From Bacteroidia bacterium (GTDB lineage: Bacteria; Bacteroidota; Bacteroidia; Flavobacteriales_E; Vicingaceae), in the NCBI GenBank assembly GCA_030426475.1, contig JAUHYR010000026.1, positions 1-33,427 of the forward strand: 33,427 nucleotides of DNA, in the 5' to 3' direction. A model generated the notes under the pieces. The model was not told the DNA's origin. It saw only the letters and a list, made by a program, of their open reading frames with translations, and did no database searches. Positions 32,551-33,427 of this stretch are shown piece after piece. The position numbers and the translations under genes were made by a program. The stretch's first letter is position 1. Each line of letters starts with the position of its first letter.

Positions 32551-33063
32551 ATGATTAAAAAAATTGTTTTATCATTTATATTTTTTGCAGGGGTGTTGTT
32601 TGCTAATGCTCAGTACTGCAATACATTTCATAAAAAGTTTTGTCAACCGGCAGGAAACGAATTATTTCAATATAATGCTCAATCAAAAAGTGCATTATTT
32701 GCAATAGGAAAAACCTCTGAGCTGAACATTATTGTTTATGGCGGACAAGACTATAGAATTTCTCTTTGCACAGACAAAAACTTGGGAGAAAGAGTAGAAT
32801 TTAAAATTTATGAGGAAGATAAATCTTCTAAAAAGAGAGATTTATTATATGACAACTCTAAAGATGATTATACCTCTGAAATTGAATTCAGCAATGATTA
32901 TACAAGAAGGTTAATTATTGAAGTAACTGTTCCTGACGGTTCTTCAGCAGGCAAAGGAAACTCTGTGAAAGATGGTGGAAAAGGTAAATCTTTACAAGGA
33001 AGTGATATGGGATGTTTAGGAGTATTGGTAGAACACATGTCAACACCAAAACAAGGATTTTAG
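32551..33063 (+). CDS. Small secreted protein of unknown function
   Basis: 170 residues. A signal peptide (IVLSFIFFAGVLFANAQ) followed by YCNTFHKKFCQPAGN, a pair of cysteines, then a beta-rich middle (LNIIVYGGQDYRISLCTDKN, RLIIEVTVPDG) and a Lys/Gly-rich loop (SAGKGNSVKDGGKGK) before the end. No family recognised. It is coupled to the lipoprotein gene upstream and followed by a strong terminator, so the two make a unit. Confidence 0.75.
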   Translation: MIKKIVLSFIFFAGVLFANAQYCNTFHKKFCQPAGNELFQYNAQSKSALFAIGKTSELNIIVYGGQDYRISLCTDKNLGERVEFKIYEEDKSSKKRDLLYDNSKDDYTSEIEFSNDYTRRLIIEVTVPDGSSAGKGNSVKDGGKGKSLQGSDMGCLGVLVEHMSTPKQGF

Positions 33064-33087
33064 AATTTTATAATAACTAATATTTAT

Positions 33088-33109
33088 GCCCTGCTTGCAG
33101 GGCTTTTTT
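33088..33109 (+). terminator. Rho-independent terminator after the secreted-protein gene
   Basis: GCCCTG, loop CTTG, CAGGGC, then TTTTTTA: a GC-rich six-base stem with a closing tetraloop and a T-tract, 25 bases past the stop. Confidence 0.9.
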
Positions 33110-33117
33110 ATTTTAAG

Positions 33118-33427
33118 ATGGACTATGTTTCTTTAAAGGATGAGGTTTTATTGCCTTCCAAAAAAATAGTAATTACTACGCATCAATCTCCTGATGGTGA
33201 TGCCATAGGTTCTTCCTTAGGTTTATATCATATACTTAAATCCAGAGAGTTTAACAACGTTAATGTTATTGTGCCTGATGAATTTCCCTCTTTTTTAAGC
33301 TGGATGAAGGATAGTGATAAAATTATTCAATTTGATAAGACTACTTCCATTGCTAAAGAATTAATTTCAGAAGCTGATATCATTTTTAGTTTAGATTATA
33401 ATGCTCTTAGAAGAGTTGGAGAAATGG
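33118..33427 (+). CDS. nrnA: DHH-family phosphoesterase, NrnA-like, N-terminal part (partial)
   Basis: The ATG at 33118 opens a frame of 103 codons cut by the window edge. The N-terminal DHH signature is present: VITTHQSPDGDAIGSSLGLYHIL, with the metal-binding Asp/His pattern, then INVIVPDEFPSFLSWMKD and a second Asp in SLDYNALRRVGEM. NrnA cleaves nano-RNAs and removes the 3' phosphate from pAp in the cytoplasm. The second half (DHHA1) is not visible, so another DHH enzyme is possible. Confidence 0.85.
   Translation, partial: MDYVSLKDEVLLPSKKIVITTHQSPDGDAIGSSLGLYHILKSREFNNVNVIVPDEFPSFLSWMKDSDKIIQFDKTTSIAKELISEADIIFSLDYNALRRVGEM

Noticed and set aside
1-33427. CRISPR arrays, phage, insertion sequences, tRNA or rRNA genes
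   Set aside because: No spaced direct repeats, integrase or transposase reading frames, or RNA gene patterns were found on either strand.

Overview
The window looks like chromosome from an AT-rich member of the Bacteroidota, most likely Flavobacteriia or a close relative. The evidence is a protein with a C-terminal type IX secretion (T9SS) sorting domain, two TonB-dependent receptors, PD40/OmpA (PorE-like) envelope proteins, SPOR and lipobox proteins, almost no Shine-Dalgarno sequences, and repeated TAnnTTTG boxes (the -7 element of the Bacteroidota housekeeping sigma factor) just upstream of starts. No phage, insertion sequence, CRISPR array, rRNA or tRNA was seen, and no gene-free stretch exceeds about 180 bases.

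Layout. 1-7.4 kb: the end of a TonB-dependent receptor (+), then a leftward run: PASTA protein, T9SS-sorted protein, RluD-type pseudouridine synthase, TPR/SpoIIE phosphatase and an outer-membrane barrel-like protein. 7.4-8.5 kb: D-Ala-D-Ala ligase (+), closed by a hairpin. 8.5-11.8 kb: a leftward three-gene unit of a small membrane protein, a TonB-dependent receptor and a small lipoprotein. 11.8-16.3 kb: an FtsX/LolC-type permease (-) back to back with a NamZ-type muramidase (+), then nitroreductase, a small conserved protein and a MscS channel broken by a two-base frameshift. 16.3-19 kb: leftward FAH hydrolase, TPR-SPOR protein, YdjM-type membrane hydrolase and a small protein resembling a GldM C-terminal domain. 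19.1-26.4 kb: two leftward units holding three PD40-propeller proteins, one unit with a DnaQ-type exonuclease and a small membrane protein. 26.4-30.1 kb: leftward dihydrolipoamide acyltransferase (E2), and recR followed by a glycosyltransferase fusion. 30.1 kb to the end: sodium/solute symporter, a lipoprotein plus secreted-protein pair, a strong terminator and the start of an NrnA-like DHH phosphoesterase (+).

The common theme is the cell envelope: peptidoglycan precursor synthesis (Ddl), peptidoglycan turnover (NamZ), predicted peptidoglycan binding (PASTA, SPOR, OmpA), outer-membrane transport and T9SS secretion. Housekeeping genes (recR, rluD, E2, exonuclease) are interspersed. I do not see a defence system or another clearly new system. 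The best leads are the family of TPR proteins that share a front end but carry different envelope-anchoring tails, the in-gene hairpin between two of them, and the mscS frameshift in a TA repeat.
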